Source of the DNA: an uncultured Bacilli bacterium
Lineage (GTDB): Bacteria; Bacillota_I; Bacilli_A; RF39; UBA660
Assembly (NCBI GenBank): GCA_944327405.1
Contig: CALVHK010000052.1
Coordinates: forward strand, 1-6,852
Direction of reading: 5' to 3'
Length of the DNA stretch: 6,852 nt
The translations under genes were made by a program, and so were the position numbers. Numbering within the stretch: the stretch's first letter is position 1; each line of letters opens with the position of its first letter. A model generated the notes under the pieces. It was not told where the DNA came from. It saw only the letters and a list, made by a program, of their open reading frames with translations, and ran no database searches. Shown one piece after another: positions 5,079-6,852 of this stretch.

Positions 5079-6101
5079 ATGAAGAAAAAAGTATTTGTGT
5101 TAGGAGTTGTAGCATTACTTTTATGTGGATGTGGAAAGATTCCTACATTATCGAATGGAGATGAAGCAGTTGTAACATTTAAGGATGGAGCAATGATTAG
5201 TGCGAATGATTTTTATGAGGAGATTAAAAACAATTATGGATTAACTACTTTGGTTAACATGATTGATAAGTATGTCTTTGATACAGAATTTGCGGATGAA
5301 ATTGATAATGCCAATAATTATGCCGATGCTATTATCGATCAATATATGACTACTTATGAAACGGAAGAAGCTTTCTTATCAGCATTACAATATTCTGGTT
5401 ATCAAACGATTGATGCTTTTAGAAATGTTAATTATGTTAGCTATATGCAAAATGCAGCAGTTGAGACTTACGTTCAAGATAATGTTACTGATGAAGAGTT
5501 GCAAGAATACTATGAAAATGATGTTTATCCAGATATGACAATTTCTCACATCTTAATTACACCAGATGTAACTGATGATATGACAGATGAAGAACAAGAA
5601 GAAGCAGAAACAGCAGCTCAGGAGACCATTCAAACAATTATTGATGCTTTAAATGAAGCAAGAGATAATGGCGATGATATTGAGGAGACTTTTGCAAATC
5701 TTGCTGCCGAATATTCTGAAGATGACGATACTAAAGATGACGGTGGAAATTTAGGAGAAATCAATATCGGTTCTTTAAGCAGTAGTTATGATGAATTAGT
5801 AAGGGCTGCTAGTAGCCTTCAAGATGGTGAATATTCTACTGAAGTTATTACTACTGAACTAGGTTATCATGTTATTTTGAAAACCGATACTGGTGAGAAA
5901 GCTAGTTATGATGATTCTGTTGATTCCATGAGAGAAGCAATTGCTGATGAAAAACTAAGTGCAGATTCTTCTTTAATCGTAGAGGCTATTCGTTATTACC
6001 GTGATTTATATGAACTTGATATTATCGATAGTGAAATGGATAGTCAATATGGTATTTACATGAATAACTTAATTAATTCTTATTCAAACACAAATTCATA
6101 A
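5079..6101 (+). CDS. prsA: PrsA-like foldase lipoprotein (parvulin family)
   Basis: PrsA proteins sit on the outer face of the membrane and help secreted proteins, and PBPs in Bacillus, to fold. The 340 residues begin with a lipoprotein signal peptide (MKKKVFVLGVVALLLCGCGK); the lipobox is L15-C-G-C18, with C18 as the probable lipidated residue. An N-terminal foldase region (about 28-140) is followed by a parvulin (PpiC) domain at about 153-270, with SHILI at 156-160, FANLAAEYSEDDD at 205-217, GGNLG at 222-226 and LGYHVILKTD at 261-270, then a helical tail. The outer histidines H157 and H264 are kept, but the usual GxM...F region reads GSLSSSYDEL, so the catalytic Met and Phe seem lost, and an acidic stretch (about 163-180) is inserted after SHILI. 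It may act mainly as a chaperone. The mature protein is very acidic. The ATG has an AGGAGGG site nine bases upstream. Confidence 0.9.
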   Translation: MKKKVFVLGVVALLLCGCGKIPTLSNGDEAVVTFKDGAMISANDFYEEIKNNYGLTTLVNMIDKYVFDTEFADEIDNANNYADAIIDQYMTTYETEEAFLSALQYSGYQTIDAFRNVNYVSYMQNAAVETYVQDNVTDEELQEYYENDVYPDMTISHILITPDVTDDMTDEEQEEAETAAQETIQTIIDALNEARDNGDDIEETFANLAAEYSEDDDTKDDGGNLGEINIGSLSSSYDELVRAASSLQDGEYSTEVITTELGYHVILKTDTGEKASYDDSVDSMREAIADEKLSADSSLIVEAIRYYRDLYELDIIDSEMDSQYGIYMNNLINSYSNTNS

Positions 6102-6104
6102 AAT

Positions 6105-6131
6105 AAAAGAGCTTCCTAGGAAACTCTTTTT
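6105..6131. terminator. Bidirectional terminator between prsA and recX
   Basis: AAAAGAG (6105-6111) pairs with CTCTTTT (6124-6130). After one C-A mismatch, TT/AA pairs close a CCTAGG loop. On the plus strand the T-run ends prsA transcription; on the minus strand TTTTATTTT follows and can end recX. The recX TAG stop (6118-6116) lies inside the loop region, so the two convergent genes share this element. Confidence 0.8.
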
Positions 6132-6852
6132 AAATACTCATCGATATCAACATTTGTATATCCTTTGGTATATAAATGTTGTTTTATTTTGGTTTTTGTT
6201 GTATATAAATCATATTTATTAATATATTTGTGATATAGTTTATTAATTAATTTTTCTAGTTCTTGTTCGTTATCTTTGATTTCAACTTGACTTAAATACT
6301 CACCTATATCTTCCTTATCAAAACCTTTATTTATTAAATCCATCATCGTTTTTCGGATAAATTCATTTGCACTTTTTTTATTTGCTTTTAACTTTTTATT
6401 GATATATTTTTCAATCTTTTCTAGATAGATGCTTTTATCTATTTTTTTTAAGGCTGTTTCTATCTCTTTTAGGGGTAGGCCTAGTTTTTCCAAGTCTTGT
6501 CTTATTTTTCTTTCCCCTTCCATTTTTAAATTTAGACAGTCATGAATGTATGATTCAATATATATTAAGTTATTCAAGTATCCTTCCTTTGTTAGTCTAT
6601 TTATGGCATAGTCTATTTCTTTATTTGAATACTCTTTTTTTCTTAAAAGCGTTTGTAATTCTTTTTCGGTTCGAAGTTTGGTGTTAATGAGCTTTAGACT
6701 ATCGTAGTATGCTTTTAATAAATTATTTTCTTTTAAGATAGCATTCCATTCTTTGGAAGTTATTTCTTTTTTTAATAGTAATTCATGACTTACAATTATA
6801 TCATCATATAACATGTATTCTTTGTCATCAGTTGTAATTTTATATTCATTTC
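6116..6852 (-). CDS. recX: Regulatory protein RecX (partial, 5' end outside the window)
   Basis: RecX binds RecA filaments in the cytoplasm and modulates recombination and the SOS response. The visible part is built of the family's repeated three-helix units: LRTEKELQTLLRKKEYSNKEIDYAINRLTKEGYLN, then GERKIRQDLEKLGLPLKEIETAL, with two further units to the C-terminus. The frame is open to the right edge. The first in-frame ATG (6814) would give 232 residues, but it has no ribosome binding site. The 12 codons before it read NEYKITTDDKEY, which with the following LYDDIIVSHELLLKK resemble the N-terminal extension of Bacillus RecX (DEEYAFSVHEDVLIKF). I therefore treat the gene as truncated by the window. 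It converges on prsA and shares its terminator. Its high Lys and Asn content fits the AT-rich genome. Confidence 0.88.
   Translation of the reverse strand, partial: NEYKITTDDKEYMLYDDIIVSHELLLKKEITSKEWNAILKENNLLKAYYDSLKLINTKLRTEKELQTLLRKKEYSNKEIDYAINRLTKEGYLNNLIYIESYIHDCLNLKMEGERKIRQDLEKLGLPLKEIETALKKIDKSIYLEKIEKYINKKLKANKKSANEFIRKTMMDLINKGFDKEDIGEYLSQVEIKDNEQELEKLINKLYHKYINKYDLYTTKTKIKQHLYTKGYTNVDIDEYLKRVS

Noticed and set aside
5356..5538. Plus-strand 60-codon frame inside prsA
   Set aside because: It is an out-of-frame reading of prsA, rich in Met, Leu and Lys as expected for a shifted frame, with no initiation signal.
1..6852. Possible use of TGA as Trp (Mollicutes code), since no gene here ends in TGA
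   Set aside because: Trp is encoded by TGG in the conserved genes and no conserved frame is broken by TGA. With about ten genes in AT-rich DNA, absence of TGA stops can be chance.

Overview
The window is AT-rich DNA from a low-GC Gram-positive bacterium (Bacillota). The gene content (mraZ-rsmH-ftsL-class B PBP, a PrsA-type foldase lipoprotein, a RecX with the Bacillus-type N-terminal extension, YjcZ-like tiny membrane proteins) points to class Bacilli. An uncultured gut lineage near Erysipelotrichales or RF39 is my guess, not something the sequence proves. The cell has a peptidoglycan wall and, if the tiny proteins are read correctly, may sporulate or descend from sporulators. All nine stop codons in the window outside recX, and recX itself, are TAA or TAG, but Trp is encoded by TGG and no coding frame runs through TGA, so the standard bacterial code fits.

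Left part (positions 1-4063, all minus strand): the start of a division and cell wall (dcw) operon. Transcription begins at a good sigma-A promoter (4035-4063) whose extended -10 overlaps the first of five helically phased TGG repeats, the expected operator for MraZ. Then come mraZ, rsmH, ftsL and a PASTA-containing class B penicillin-binding protein, packed with gaps of 1, 1 and 10 bases. Downstream of the PBP lies a small unrecognised 58-residue frame with a TTG start, whose Shine-Dalgarno sequence sits in a hairpin. The operon continues beyond position 1.

Middle part (4122-4920, minus strand): two short transcription units. One is a single gene for an unrecognised 135-residue soluble protein, with a near-consensus promoter and its own terminator. 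The other is a pair of tiny genes (30 and 41 residues), each with a cysteine-containing N-terminus and one transmembrane helix carrying the YjcZ-like core VLFILL. They end in a terminator whose T-tract touches the -35 box of the next gene.

Right part (4921-6852): an intergenic region with divergent promoters, then prsA on the plus strand. It converges on recX on the minus strand across a shared bidirectional terminator. RecX is cut by the right edge of the window: its reading frame stays open to the end, and the ATG at 6814 is probably internal.

Functionally, the left operon couples a transcriptional regulator (MraZ) and a 16S rRNA methyltransferase (RsmH) to two septal proteins (FtsL and the PBP). 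PrsA supports folding of secreted proteins, and in Bacilli often of PBPs, outside the membrane. RecX restrains RecA. No mobile element, CRISPR array, tRNA or rRNA was seen, and most of the window is ordinary. The points most worth checking are the MraZ operator, the small frame after the PBP, the cysteine-rich tiny proteins and the altered parvulin site of PrsA.
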